Positions 10,100-20,621 of a stretch of DNA of 64,000 bases are shown in pieces (positions within the stretch are counted from its first letter, which is position 1; each line of letters starts with the position of its first letter). Source of the DNA: Dermatemys mawii (lineage: Eukaryota; Chordata; Testudines; Dermatemydidae); the NCBI GenBank assembly GCA_007922305.1, contig ML677374.1:9238094-9302093 (forward strand), read 5' to 3'. The notes beneath the pieces are model-generated. The model was not told the DNA's origin and made no database searches. It saw nothing but the letters and a program-made list of their open reading frames with translations. The translations under genes were made by a program, and so were the position numbers.

Positions 10100-11560
10100 C
10101 CTTATTCAGGAAGTGAAAAGGCTATTCCAGGATGACAGGTGAAAAAAATGGTAACTAGTAAAATAACCCGAGTGAATTCAGTTACTTAGAGGCTTATTAC
10201 CTGTCTGGAACTAGTGCAGAGGTGAATTGATCTATTAAGAGATCACAGTCAAAGATGGATGCTAGAATAGCTTGATTATTTTCTAGCACTGGACTCAAAT
10301 ATAGTGTTGTAGAAATGCAAAGGACAAAAACTGCAATCAGTACTCAGGCAAGCTCCCAATGATTTCTGTGCTTCTGAATTTGTGTTGTTCCTAACAGATC
10401 TCAACACAAAACAAGAAGGTGCAGTAACAGATCCTCAGTAGGTGTAAATCAACCCTGGTTGAATGTTCTGTGTCCTCGTACTAGGCCTCATTCTGCACCA
10501 GCTGAAGCCACCAGGAATTTTGCCACTGACGGACTTTAGTGAGCACAGCTTTGAGTCTACTGTTATGACCAAAGAGATTCATGACTCAGCTGCCTGCTGT
10601 GATGAAGCCCCATCAATATCATATCTGTCCCAGTAATGCCAAGAGAAGTGGCAATATATATATTTTTTCAGCTAGATGGATTTACTCAGCTCTACAAATC
10701 CCAGTCAAAAAAGCCTCTGCATTTTCAAAGGGTGCATGCAAGAATGAGAGATGACTGAATTAACTAGAGGGTGAGAGAACAAACACCACATGACAGATAC
10801 TACAGTGATGAGCATGGTATAAGGAACTATAAAGAATAGAATGAGCTCATACTTTTGACCACAATATGGGAATAATGCACTAGACTTACGCAAAGGACAG
10901 ACATCGCCACAGACTCACGGTAGGTACCATCCCCACTAAAACTAGTTTGCTGAGAGCAGACTTGCCAATCCACAATGAAGGGTTGCTCTTAGCAGTTCCT
11001 AGACTGTGCAAGCTACAGCACATTTGATAAACTATAACTCAGTGTTACAGGCTCTTGTCTTCCTCCTTGGCAGAGCATGGTGTCTTGGCAGCTTTGATGT
11101 TAGCAGCATGAGACATCACAACAGTGATGAGATGCTTATTATTCCCCTAGGTTCTTTTCTTTTCTTTTCCATGGATTTCAGCCCGTTGTATAATATCCAT
11201 TTTTCCAAGTTAAACATCAAAACAATGAATACGAATGAGCAGGATCGTTCAGTTGCAGAAGAAGGGGATTAGTAAGACAAACTTCATGCAGTATTATATA
11301 CTAATGGGTTTCAACTACGGTGTTTGTATAAATGTATTAGAGACCTTTACAAAGACAAACTGAGGAATGCTTCAAGGTGAACAGAACCCACCTAGCTATG
11401 CAAAACACCATTAGAGAGAGTGTCAGATATGGTGTTTCTGAATGGTCATCCGATGTCACCTGGCACAAGGAAATGCACCTTTGCTCTTAGCAAAAGTGCC
11501 ATGGGATCACTGATTTCCCTTATATTATCCATCAGCAAAGGGCTGAAGGGACGTAATTTT
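10100..11560. other. Unique-looking non-coding DNA
   Basis: No gene recognised. The 88-codon open frame at 11006-11272 shows no domain. A short AGGCCTCATTCTGCACCAGC stretch near 10484 may be another palindromic-repeat remnant. Confidence 0.45.
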
Positions 11561-11568
11561 AAAGTCAG

Positions 11569-11632
11569 TTCTTCAGTTGTGTAAATCCATTGAGGTCAGT
11601 ACTGATTTACACAGCTGAGGATCTTGCCCATT
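11569..11632. mobile_element. Palindromic MITE-like repeat, small
   Basis: GTGTAAATCCATTGAGGTCA on the left and TGATTTACACAGCTGAGGAT on the right are inverted relative to each other, ending in the GAGGATCTTGCCC terminus typical of this family. Confidence 0.6.
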
Positions 11633-11737
11633 GGTTTCAATGGGGTTTTGGCTGAGAAAGGATGGTGTAAACAGTGAGTCAAGGCAAAGGGTGAAATTCA
11701 TCCTTATTTGTGAGAACTAATCATTTTCCTACACTAA

Positions 11738-12044
11738 GGGTATGTCTGCACTACCTGCCGAATCGGTGGACAGTGATCGATCTATCGGGGGTCAATTTAT
11801 TGCGTCTAGTCTAGACGCGATAAATTGATCCACGAGTGCTCTCCCGTCAACTCCTGTACTCCAATGCCATGAGAGGCGCAGGCGGAGTCAACGGGGGAGC
11901 GTAGCAATCAACCCACCGTCTTAAAGATGCCGTGGTAAGTTGATCTAAGCACATCGACTTCAGCTACACTATTCTTGGAGCTGAAGTTGCGTATCTTAGA
12001 TTGATTTCCCCCCCACCGCCACCTCCGCCAGTGTAGACCAGGGC
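11738..12044. mobile_element. 307-bp GGGTATGTCTACAC-type MITE, TAA-flanked
   Basis: It starts GGGTATGTCTGCACTACC and ends GTGTAGACCAGGGC, imperfect inverted termini flanked on both sides by TAA (11735-11737 and 12045-12047). A 3-bp TAA duplication suits the PIF/Harbinger superfamily (inference). Inside is a strong palindrome, TTATTGCGTCTAGTCTAGAC and onward, at 11791-11831. No coding capacity, so it would have needed a transposase from elsewhere. Fragments of the same family lie at 23175 and, inverted, at 25664. Confidence 0.8.
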
Positions 12045-12240
12045 TAAGGCTGGTGCTTAGTCTTTGGATAAGACATTAAGGTCAAGTCCCTTTTGGCCAT
12101 TTTTAGTGGCTCTTTGCATGGAAATGAATCCCTATGGCACATTTTGAAAGAAGGAAGGAATAGTCAGGAGATGCTCCTTATTCTATCATTGTTTCTCTCT
12201 CTTTTCTCTGACTCTCCTCTTTCAAATAGGTTCTAAACTC

Positions 12241-12324
12241 CAGATCTCTGGTTGGTGTCAATCAACATAGCTCCATTGACTTCCATGGAGCGATGCTGAT
12301 TTGCACCAGCTAATGATCTAGCCT
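12241..12324. mobile_element. Palindromic MITE (CTCCATTGACTTCCATGGAG core)
   Basis: CAGATCTCTGGTTGGTGTCA, core CTCCATTGACTTCCATGGAG, then GATTTGCACCAGCTAATGAT and CTAGCC. Near-complete copy with clear inverted arms. Confidence 0.75.
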
Positions 12325-12644
12325 CAAGGCTGCATGGAAGATTTTTATTGAATACACAGTGTTGAATTTGCCTCTATAATAGGTCACTGTACTACCAGCA
12401 TCATCCATTATCATAAATTACTTCCGTGTACCTTAAGTGCAGATGGTGCTAATAGAAACCCAGGTCTATATTACTTGGATTCTAATCACTGAATGATAAA
12501 AACACACTCAAAGGTAAGGATAATTTCCCAGAACAAAGGGAAATTTTTCCTGAATAAAAACAGAAGAAAAAACTGAACTGGCTACTCCCTGCATTTTATA
12601 TGAGTATACCATTATGAAAAGAACAGACTAGACAATCCACTTGT

Positions 12645-12714
12645 ATACATCAATATAACTCCACTGGCTACCTTGGGGGCTCTGCTGATTAACGACAGCA
12701 AAGGATCTGGTTAA
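12645..12714. mobile_element. Palindromic MITE, diverged
   Basis: GTATACATCAATATAACTCC, core CCACTGGCTACCTTGGGGGC, and terminus CAGCAAAGGATCTGG match the element at 12241 with more substitutions. Confidence 0.5.
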
Positions 12715-13320
12715 AAGTTGTGGTTATTTTTATAAAAAGTGGATTAAGTGGAAGAATAGGAGTGTGTGTAATTTTATGGACTCCAGAGAATCATTCAGCC
12801 TTGGAAATTTTAAGGTAAGAACCAGAAAAACAAAACAACACCAGCCCCCTCCCCAAACCTTGTGATTAAAAGATTCCATTCCCCAGCCTGGCCTACTGTA
12901 AAGAGAGATTTTGCTGTGCAAATCAATATAGTTTTGTAAGAGCAAAGCAGTCTTGCAGAAAGCTATCTGCAACCAGACAGCTAGAAATGCAACCAGCAAA
13001 AAGTGTGAAGTGTTCTCTTCTCCAAGTTAATGAATGGGGCATAACCTCTTCCCAAAACATCCCCAGCACATCAACTGAGGGAACCATATGCTGGTGGGTT
13101 TTTTTTTAAACTCATTTTAAAATTGGTTTTAAATAGTAAAAATACATGAATGTGTCGAGATCAAAACCTGTGTAATCAAAGAGAGAGAGACACACAGAAT
13201 AACAATCTGAGATACAGGGACTTACAGAGTGGTGAACATAGGGAATGGTCTGGCTGGCTATATCAAAACAAAATTACAAGAGCAAGACAAACATTTTGGG
13301 TGTTGTTACCAGAAGCTCTC
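12715..13320. other. Unique-looking non-coding DNA
   Basis: No gene recognised. Open frames at 12730-12999 (minus) and 13150-13482 (plus) have no recognisable domains; the second runs into palindromic repeats. Confidence 0.5.
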
Positions 13321-13323
13321 AAT

Positions 13324-13505
13324 GGGCCTGATCCAAAGTCCACCGAAGTCAGTGGAAAGACTCACACAGACTTCAATGGATCAACTCAGTATGATATGAA
13401 ATTCTGTTCTCATTTTTATGGGGATCCCACTGTGAATTGTAGACTAATTCTCTCCTGTGGCAAAATCACACAGCTCCATTGACTTCAACTGATCTGCACA
13501 TGGAT
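13324..13505. mobile_element. Two adjacent palindromic MITE fragments
   Basis: The first opens GGGCCTGATCCAAAGTCCAC and has ACAGACTTCAATGGATCAAC as its inner right arm (13324-13385). The second (about 13440-13505) holds ATTCTCTCCTGTGGCAAAAT and the core CTCCATTGACTTCAACTGAT. Confidence 0.6.
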
Positions 13506-13529
13506 GCCTTCCTGAAAGATATGCCTTGG

Positions 13530-13654
13530 TCAGACAAGTTATTGGGCTCAACACAGGAATAACTGCAAGCAATTCTATGGCCTGTGTTATGCAAAAGGTC
13601 AGACTAGATGATCAAATGATCCCTTCTGGCCTTAAAAAAAATATCTATGCATCA
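13530..13654 (+). mobile_element. CR1 LINE 3' tail, plus strand
   Basis: TTATTGGGCTCAACACAGGA, TTCTATGGCCTGTGTTATGC, GTCAGACTAGATGATC and CCCTTCTGGCCTTAAA are the standard CR1 3' end read in the sense direction. Same tail type at 15779 and 26885. Confidence 0.85.
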
Positions 13655-13904
13655 TCTTTCAACAGCAAAGAATCTGGCATAAGCACAACCTGATTTTACC
13701 TAGTTCTCTTAGGCACCATAGCAAAACAAGTGATAAATGTATCCAAATGTTTAGAAAAACATTAACAAATAAAAACAATTTCATTTAATTTCATTTCTAT
13801 AAACAGTTTAAAGCTTTGGATGGAGATAGATTGTTTTCTTATTCTTCCAAACTCATTCATCTTTCTCTACTTAAAACAATTTCAGGCAACCCAGGGACAT
13901 AGCA

Positions 13905-14165
13905 AAACTGTTCATTGTTTAAAAGAAAAATGTTAGAACAGGCCAGGAAAAATTTCACCAATAATTAATTTTATTTCTCATTTTTATAGATTTTTTTTTT
14001 TGAGTTTCAGAACAAAACTGAAACTCCAAAGTCTCAAAAAAAAAAAAATTGGTTACTAGCAACCAAAACTTTTGGTTTGGGGTTTTTCAACAGAAACCTA
14101 AAAATTTTCAAAGAAAACATTTTTGTGAAAAAATTTCCTTTTAGCTAAAAGTCATTTTCTATATT
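13905..14165 (+). repeat. A/T-patterned dispersed repeat with hairpin
   Basis: Rich in AAAATTTT words. GAGTTTCAG (14002-14010) and CTGAAACTC (14018-14026) form a perfect 9-bp stem, and the flanking T11 (13991-14001) and A13 (14036-14048) runs could extend it. Similar in composition to 4640-5032. Confidence 0.5.
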
Positions 14166-14754
14166 AAAAATTGATACAAAATATTGACATGTTAGAAACT
14201 CTCTAGAATGTGAAAATGGAAATAGATTATTAAAACTAAACACTTGCAATGAAGTACCTAAAGTATTAAAAATCCTCTTAAATTAGGATCAGATAGTAAA
14301 AGTGATCCTTGAGGAGTTTGTTGGTGAGGAAAATGGACTGGTGCAGCAAAGAGCAGACTCACAGTCTAATCTCTAGAAATGCTCACACTTGGTGAGGCAG
14401 AGAGATAAGATAGTGGCTTACGGTTCTGGGTAGCTGCAGCAGCATGTTACGAAGAGGAAGTTGGAAGAAACCATACACAAGGCAGTTATGGGAGAACCAG
14501 TTCCCAGGGAAAGATTTCTCCTTCCTAACCCCAATACTGAGAGGCTGGATTCCTTTTTGAAGTATGAGGGTTTCAATCCCTTCCAAAATGCTTGAGGGGT
14601 TGGGGAGAGAGTTTTGTATTTACTATTATAACTCTAGACATTTTCAGTATTCATGTCAATGTTCAAGCCTTTTGTGAATGTTGGGTTACGCCATTTACTC
14701 TTTTTGGTTATCCAAATGAAGGGTAGGGAAGGAAGTTGTCCTTCATTGTATGTA
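14166..14754. other. Unique-looking non-coding DNA
   Basis: No gene or clear repeat; open frames are short and unconvincing. Confidence 0.45.
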
Positions 14755-14818
14755 TGATCCTGCTCCACTGATGTCAATGGGCGTTTTGGCACTGATAGCT
14801 GTGGCATATCAGGACCAT
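14755..14818. mobile_element. Palindromic MITE-like fragment
   Basis: GATCCTGCTCCACTGATGTC and AATGGGCGTTTTGGCACTGA, then TATCAGGACCATGG, resemble the 'GATCCTGCTCCCATTGA' subtype also seen at 24870 and 35560. Confidence 0.5.
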
Positions 14819-15209
14819 GGAGAGGGCTCACCTTTCTCCTGAACATCCTCTAGGACCAAGTAGGCATCTTCTATAAGTTTTCTGCTGCTACTGGGCAGAG
14901 AACTTTCTTAGCTCCTTATCCTTCCCATGATCTTCTCTTTGAGGCACAGAAACATAACTATAAAACCAAGCTTATACCCAAACTCTGGGAATATTTGTAT
15001 TGGAGGAAGGTTTTTTCCCCTAAATAAAATGCATCCCTCTCTGTAATGCCAGTTCACAACAACAAAAGTGGCCTCTGATTGGGAGATATGCAAAAAAAGA
15101 GTGAGTGGGATGGATAGAAAATAATTACATTGTTGAGGGACACATTGGTGTTTAGATACTACCTTAGCTTTGCTGAAGAATGATAACTCGCCCAGCAGCA
15201 TGAGATACT

Positions 15210-15386
15210 CAAGCCCAGTCTACAGATGAAACTTTTGCAGGTACAATAATGCCAGAAAGAGCTGTGCTTTTTTTACTACATTTTTATACAGGTACAACAG
15301 TGCGAGGGAACTGCTCTAAGCTGATGAAGCTGCAGATTTACCAGAATAGCAATATGACAACATTTTCTAATGTAGACTAAGCCTTG
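15210..15386. mobile_element. MITE with CAAG(G)C..AGTCTACA termini
   Basis: It opens CAAGCCCAGTCTACAG and closes TGTAGACTAAGCCTTG, an inverted pair. The interior has GCAGGTACAATAATGCC and a second TACAGGTACAACAGTGC. No coding frame. The termini are related to, but differ from, those at 11738. Confidence 0.7.
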
Positions 15387-15476
15387 ATGTGTGTGTAGCT
15401 AAGAAAACTGGACCCGAGAAGCTGATTTGTTATCAGAATTCGAAAAAGTTTTCATTGCCTGGCCTGGCAATGTAGA

Positions 15477-15552
15477 TTTGTCTGAATTTTCTTAACTCCT
15501 CATCAGGCAGGTAATCACCTAGCTGATGAGGAGTTAAGAAAATTCAAACAAA
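15477..15552. repeat. Near-perfect inverted repeat, 29-bp arms
   Basis: Left arm 15477-15505 and right arm 15524-15552 are reverse complements with a single mismatch (fourth base from the left end pair, C against T). They enclose an 18-base loop. A transcript would fold into a long hairpin. It lacks the core or termini of the common MITEs in the window. It may be a small MITE, an inverted duplication, or a microRNA-like hairpin; the sequence does not decide. Confidence 0.9.
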
Positions 15553-15778
15553 TGCTTAAGGACTCTTCATTTTAGAAGGCAATGGCATAACTACATCCAG
15601 TGGCTGGAAACTGAAGTCAGTAAAGTTCAAATTGGAAACAAGATGCACATTTTTAATATTGAGGGTAATTAACCATTGGAGCAGATTACTGAAGGGCTGT
15701 AGTAAATTCTCCATCATTTGTAACATTTCAGTCCAGAGAGTATAACTTTCTAAAAGAGATACTGACATTCAGCCACAT

Positions 15779-15893
15779 GTGTTTGGGCTAGATGCAGGAA
15801 TTGTTGGCTGAAAACCTAGGACCTCTGTGATACAGGTCAGACCAGATGAGCATAATGGTCCCTTCTGTCCTTAAACACCTATAAGTCTATTAC
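15779..15893 (+). mobile_element. CR1 LINE 3' tail, plus strand
   Basis: GTTTGGGCTAGATGCAGGAA, GGTCAGACCAGATGAGCATA and ATGGTCCCTTCTGTCCTTAA, ending CCTATAAGTCTATTA, give the sense CR1 3' end including its terminal short repeat. Confidence 0.85.
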
Positions 15894-15894
15894 A

Positions 15895-16684
15895 TCTACT
15901 TTAAAGTAATAGCTTATAATATTTAGTATCCAGATTCTGACACAGCTACTCATGTTGAATAGTACCTTACTCTACAAATAGTCCCAGTGATTAAAATGTG
16001 AGTAGGAGTATCCGAAGCCAGTTTTGAATGAAGAGTGGTGGAAAATAAAGTACGGGAGGGCAACACCCCAAAAGATGGATGAAGTTACAGGGATAACAAA
16101 GGGATAAAGGTAAAAAGGACAACAAAGTGGTGGGGTGGGGCTTTTTTGTTTTGTTTTTTGTTTTGCATTAAAGAGGCATCTAATTTCCTTGCTAATTTTC
16201 CTATGAAATTTTCTCTCATTATCTCTGGTTGAAGGTCATGTCTAACAAAATAAGCGTGTTGAGAACAGAGGTAATGATTTTCAATAACTGTCACATTACA
16301 AGAATGAAAAACTCTGCTCTGTTTCATTAAGGCTCCAGGTGACTTGTCACCGGAATACTTAGTCTCCATTAAAACTAACTCAAAAATACAATGAGATCAG
16401 ACTCTCAAGTCACAAAAGAAAACCGATTCTGACAGGCTGTGACACACTGGATTATTTTGTACAGTTTCTTTAAACACAACTGTCTGCTATTGGAACACAT
16501 TCCCATCCTGGAGATTTGTGTTGGGCCTTCTTCAATATTGTCATATAAATCTTGGATACAACATGCTATGTTTTTCCTTAAGAAAGATGGCTTTTGCTGG
16601 GTAGTGTATGTGAACAGTTGCTGCCTAGAGAGCGCTTAGTAAATGGGAAATTAGACAATATAATACTCTGGTCTGTAATAACAG
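15895..16684. other. Unique-looking non-coding DNA
   Basis: No gene recognised. It includes a TTTTGTTTTGTTTTTTGTTT tract near 16144. Confidence 0.45.
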
Positions 16685-16750
16685 AACCAGATTCTGATCC
16701 CCTTACTCATACCACCTTAATCCACTGGCTTCAATTGGATCTTTTTAGGT
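16685..16750. mobile_element. Palindromic MITE half
   Basis: CAGATTCTGATCCCCTTACT and CACTGGCTTCAATTGG match one arm and core of the 'CAGATTCTGATC' subtype also seen at 44033. Confidence 0.45.
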
Positions 16751-16756
16751 TTAAGG

Positions 16757-16978
16757 CAGTGGCTCTCTACCTGTGAGTTGGGACCCCAAAGTGGGTTGCA
16801 ACCCTGTTTTAATGGGGTTGCGAGGGCTGGCTTAGACTTGCGGAGGCCGGGGCCCAAAGCCAGAGCCCCACTGCGCAGGGCCAAAGCCTGAGGGCTCCAG
16901 CCCCAGGTGTCAGGGCTCAGGTTACAGGCCCCCTGCCTGGGGCTAAGGCCTTTGGCTCCCCGCTCCTCCGCCCAGGGT
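16757..16978 (+). mobile_element. hAT-like non-autonomous element, left end present
   Basis: It begins CAGTGGCTCTCTACCTGTGA, close to the CAGTGGTTCTCAACC terminus of many vertebrate hAT elements. A GC-rich interior with GGGCCCAAAGCCAGAGCCCC and GGCCCCCTGCCTGGGGCTAA follows, then it stops near CTCCGCCCAGGGTAGG. No right terminus or coding frame seen. Confidence 0.65.
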
Positions 16979-17024
16979 AGGTAGTAGAATCAAATGCCTA
17001 GTATACACCATCACAAGTCACCTT

Positions 17025-17485
17025 CATTCCGAGGAATTCAGAGCATTTTATAATCATTTATGGGATAACAGAACACCCCTGAAAGACAGGTAAATGTTCT
17101 TGCCCCATTTTACAGATTGAAAAATTGGCACACTCAGGAACATTTACAGAAGTGCCTAAGTGACTTAGACTCATAAGTCTCTTTTTTCAAAAATGACATA
17201 GGCACTTAGAACGAGATTTTCAAAAGTATTTAGACACCTACTGATGCAGATTTGATTTCAATGGGAGTTAGCTGTTTAACTTGCTTAGGCACCTAATTTG
17301 CAACTTTACCGGCCTAAATACCTTTGTAAATTTGGCCTTTAGGAGACTAAGCCTGATTGAAAGTCAATGAAATTTAAGCTCTTATGTGCCTCAGGCACTT
17401 CCAAAAAAGTGTGGGCCAAGGTCACACAGAGAATCTGTTGAAAAGCCAAGAAGAGAAGCATTATCTCCTGCCTCTTCATCCTGGG
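17025..17485 (-). mobile_element. MIR/CORE-SINE, minus strand, split by a MITE
   Basis: The first part (17025-17139) carries GCCCCATTTTACAGATTGAA. The second (17408-17485) resumes with GGGCCAAGGTCACACAGAGA and CTCCTGCCTCTTCATCCTGG. Together they form one MIR in the correct order. Confidence 0.75.
17140..17408. mobile_element. Palindromic 'CTTAGGCACTT' MITE nested in MIR
   Basis: AGTGCCTAAGTGACTTAGAC and GACATAGGCACTTAGAACGA on the left answer TTGCTTAGGCACCTAATTTG and TGTGCCTCAGGCACTTCC on the right. The centre contains TTTCAATGGGAGTTAGCTG. Long, imperfectly palindromic and non-coding. Confidence 0.7.
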
Positions 17486-17960
17486 TTTTTAGCACAAGAC
17501 AGTTTCCACATTTCTTCCAACCCATCCTAAATTGTTAGGCCTTTCCTGCTTCCAGTGTCACAGGGCTGCTCAGAGTAAGTGTTAACTCAGTCACTGCAGG
17601 AACCTCTATTGGTGGGTTCTTCCCTCAATTGCTCATTGAACTCCCTCTTCAGAGCATCTGATCTAAAATGATATAGTGGCCCAGTATAGTTACTGTATTG
17701 CTAAAAGACTGCAATCTTATTTTTAATGTTACTAAATAGATTTTTTTTTCTCTAGGCGGGTGAATAATTCCCTTTTGCACATTTCTACTTAAAAAGCACA
17801 ACTATTTAAAATATCAGAAACTGAGTCTCATTTGCTTGGATTTGCTAGGCCAGACTGGCTCAAAAGTCAGAACTATTAAAAGTGGCAAAGGAAGCAAAAT
17901 GACAGGCCATGAAAATAGCTTAGTCCAGCTAATAGTCAAATGTTTAGCCTGTGGGACACC
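17486..17960. other. Unique-looking non-coding DNA
   Basis: No repeat recognised. The open frame at 17836-18069 includes the antisense of a CR1 fragment and is not a gene. Confidence 0.5.
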
Positions 17961-17963
17961 AGC

Positions 17964-18020
17964 TTTGGACTTAATTATCTTGAGTAATTTTGTATCATCT
18001 GCAAATTTTGTAACCTCACT
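17964..18020 (-). pseudogene. CR1 ORF2 fragment with FADD catalytic box
   Basis: On the minus strand this short stretch reads SEVTKFADDTKLLKIIKSK in one frame. FADD is the catalytic aspartate motif of the CR1 reverse transcriptase (the YADD/FADD box of LINE polymerases), and the flanking residues fit the family. Only about 19 codons are clear, so this is an old, isolated piece of a CR1 ORF2. Confidence 0.8.
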
Positions 18021-18024
18021 GCAC

Positions 18025-19425
18025 AGTAAAAACTATATAACAACTGAATCCCCAGCTCTGTTAGAATAGAGTTATGCCACCCAGCGAAATATTTATGGAC
18101 TCTCTGTGGTTGTAGCTTTCTATCTTTCTGCATATGCAAGGCCTGACGGCTTCAGCCTTTACACAGGGGAATGCTGATAATGGGCTGCCAGAAAGGAAGG
18201 AGGGAAGAGGGATTTTAATACATGTTTAAAAATATCTGCACCGTTGCAATGTGTAACGTGACAAGGGGCAATCGATTTTAATAGGTGACACTTCTAGAAA
18301 TGATGATTCAGCAGGCTGACTCCCAGGAAGCATAATGATCATAATGGTATCCACTAATCGAACCTTCCCAAGTAATTGACAGGTTATCCACCAGAAATGG
18401 GTTATTATTTTAAATGGAGCTAGAGAATTTGGGGCGAAAACTTGCACAGTGAGCTGTTGAAGCATGAGTCACTGTTGAAGAACTAGTTTGCAGAAAAGTA
18501 ATAGGAATAAAAAGGGACAGAGAAGACATAAGGGGTAGCATCCCTTTCTGTGAGCATCGGCATTTCTGATTTTACATCTAGTGGGTTCTTCCCCACTTGC
18601 ATAGGTTCAGAAGAAGCACAGATTAAACGAAATACTGCACAAGGGGGTTCAATCTACACAGTCACAATGCAGTCCTTATGTAAAAGATAGATGTAGGGTC
18701 ACATGTAACACTACAATATAGTGCCGGGGTGAGGGCCAAGATAGCTCTGAGCTCTATCTATATTAGATTGTTCAAAGATCTTTCAAAATCAGTGTTTTAA
18801 TTTACACTAGTTATGAAGCGGACAGAACAGATAATTTGTGTTTCTAGACCAAATGTCCCTTACAAAATGCACTAATGCAGTCACACCACCTATGATCCTT
18901 TCCCTACTTTTTGGCCTTTATTTTCCTGTTCATGCACAACATGCATTAGCTTTCATTGGAATTGCTTTAAAAATAGAATCCTGGTGTGTGCAAAGGAGAG
19001 AGTAAAAGAATATCACTAGGCGAATGAAGGGGAAAGTGAGAGACTATCAAACATTTGAGCCTCAGACTGCGTAACCTGCAAAAAACCCCAGCATCATCAA
19101 TGACACTTGAAAGCTCAGTGTTGACTATAAAACATTTACTAATCAGATGGAAAGGAGGAAATATTTGACAATTCAAAGACCTGCTGTATTCTTTGAAAGC
19201 TGGTGTAAGAAGTAAGAGCAATACGAAACGGGTCTTGAGAAATCAAGCACAAAGACATTTGATGTAAATGCTGATTTGATGAGCTGGAATGGGAAGTCTA
19301 GTTTCAATGTTTCATAAATCTTTGTGAAAAGAATAATAGCAAACACTTGATCCTGCAATCATTTCATGCAGAGCTGATTAAAATTTGTCTGAACAGTTTT
19401 TTAAAACACAAATGGGCTTTCAATA
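18025..19425. other. Unique-looking non-coding DNA
   Basis: No gene or repeat recognised. Overlapping short minus-strand frames at 18967-19358 have no domain. Confidence 0.45.
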
Positions 19426-19429
19426 CAAC

Positions 19430-19735
19430 ATTTTTGCAGAAAATGTTCAATTTGCTCAGAGTTTTCCATTATTTTGTTGAAAAAAACCCCCAACACACCC
19501 AAGCCTTAATAGGATGTTCTTTTCAGGGTGAGAAGAGTGCTTTTCAGTAACAAGTAAAAAATTTCTGATAAGGAGTTTAGGGATTTAGTTTTCAAAAACT
19601 GAAAAGATTTTCCGAAAATGCTTTTCAAAAACAAAATAATTGATTTCAGTTTTGGCTATTCACTGAAAGAAAAACACATTTTATGGGATTTTTTGGCGGG
19701 GGGGGGAAGGAAATGATTTGTTTTTAATATCTCTG
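19430..19735 (+). repeat. A/T-patterned dispersed repeat
   Basis: GCAGAAAATGTTCAATTTGC, TTCAAAAACTGAAAAGATTT, TTCAAAAACAAAATAATTGA and a G8 run (19700-19707 region) resemble the tracts at 4640 and 57490. Confidence 0.4.
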
Positions 19736-20002
19736 TGAAAAATAATTGCCATTGGACCAGCTTCATTTGGAAAACTCCCAGTGGCTTATTTGGGATTTTT
19801 TATCTTTAATGGTGTTTCTAAAGGACAAGGTTTGCTGGATGAGAGACTAAGGATGGTTTTGATGTAGAAATCTTTTCCCAGTAACTTTTACCCACTTTGG
19901 GGCTCCCTTTCCCTGAAGTTTCTTAAAGCCGCTCACAAATTCTTTTTTTATGTACTTCATCCAATATATCAATTCTCCCTCACCCCCCAAGAAAGTACAC
20001 AG

Positions 20003-20099
20003 TGGGGCCAATTCTCAGCTGGGGAAAGCTATCTTGGAAGTCTGTGGAAGCCAATAGAGCTACAGTACATTGATTTTCATCAGCTGGAGATGTGGCCCA
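20003..20099. mobile_element. Palindromic MITE, diverged
   Basis: GGGGCCAATTCTCAGCTGGG on the left and TTTTCATCAGCTGGAGATGT then GGCCC on the right form inverted arms of the 'CCTCAGCTGG' subtype. Confidence 0.6.
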
Positions 20100-20204
20100 A
20101 GTACAAAGCATCTAGTCAATAATATATTGGATCCATCCTATCTCACAGAATGGTAGCTATTGCTGAGTAAGGCAGGCTAGAGATGTGTAAAAGTTCAGTA
20201 TGTT

Positions 20205-20345
20205 ATTACAATTATTTGTTTATGGTAGCTCCCGCTATGTGCTAGCCACTGGGTAAACAGAAAAGCCAGGGTCCCTGCTGTGAAAACTTCACCATCAAGT
20301 GAGGCAAAACAGGCACACAAAGGGTAGGGGAAAGAGAAATGTACA
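20205..20345 (-). mobile_element. SINE 3' part, minus strand
   Basis: ATTACAATTATTTGTTTATG, TATGTGCTAGCCACTGGGTA and CAGGGTCCCTGCTGTGAAAA match the complement of the amniote MIR-like SINE tail. Confidence 0.65.
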
Positions 20346-20451
20346 ACAGATCAGCAAAGTATTTAATACAGAGAAAATTAAGTCACAACAGTGGCATTGC
20401 TGGATACAACCCAGCAAAAGAGCCAGTTAAAGTCAGGTTTTCTAAAGTGTT

Positions 20452-20600
20452 CAGGGCCAGATTTTTAAGCACTCATCACCCATAGATAGAGTAACCTGGT
20501 TGAAAGCACTCAGCAGCACCCAGCTGCTTTCATTGTAACACGCATGGCCACATTTCCAGAATCCAACATACACCCAGTGTTGAGATTTTCAACAAGTCGA
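20452..20600. mobile_element. Palindromic MITE-like repeat (AGGGCCAGATTTTTAAG)
   Basis: AGGGCCAGATTTTTAAGCAC and CACTCAGCAGCACCCAGCTG on the left are answered by TGTTGAGATTTTCAACAAG. It matches the 'GATTTTCAGAAGTGCTCAGCACCC' subtype, also at 47637. Confidence 0.5.
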
Positions 20601-20621
20601 TCAAATGCTTTTTGGTGCCTA

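Noticed and set aside
17836..18069. 77-codon plus-strand frame as a gene
   Set aside because: Its second half is antisense to a CR1 reverse-transcriptase fragment and nothing else supports it.
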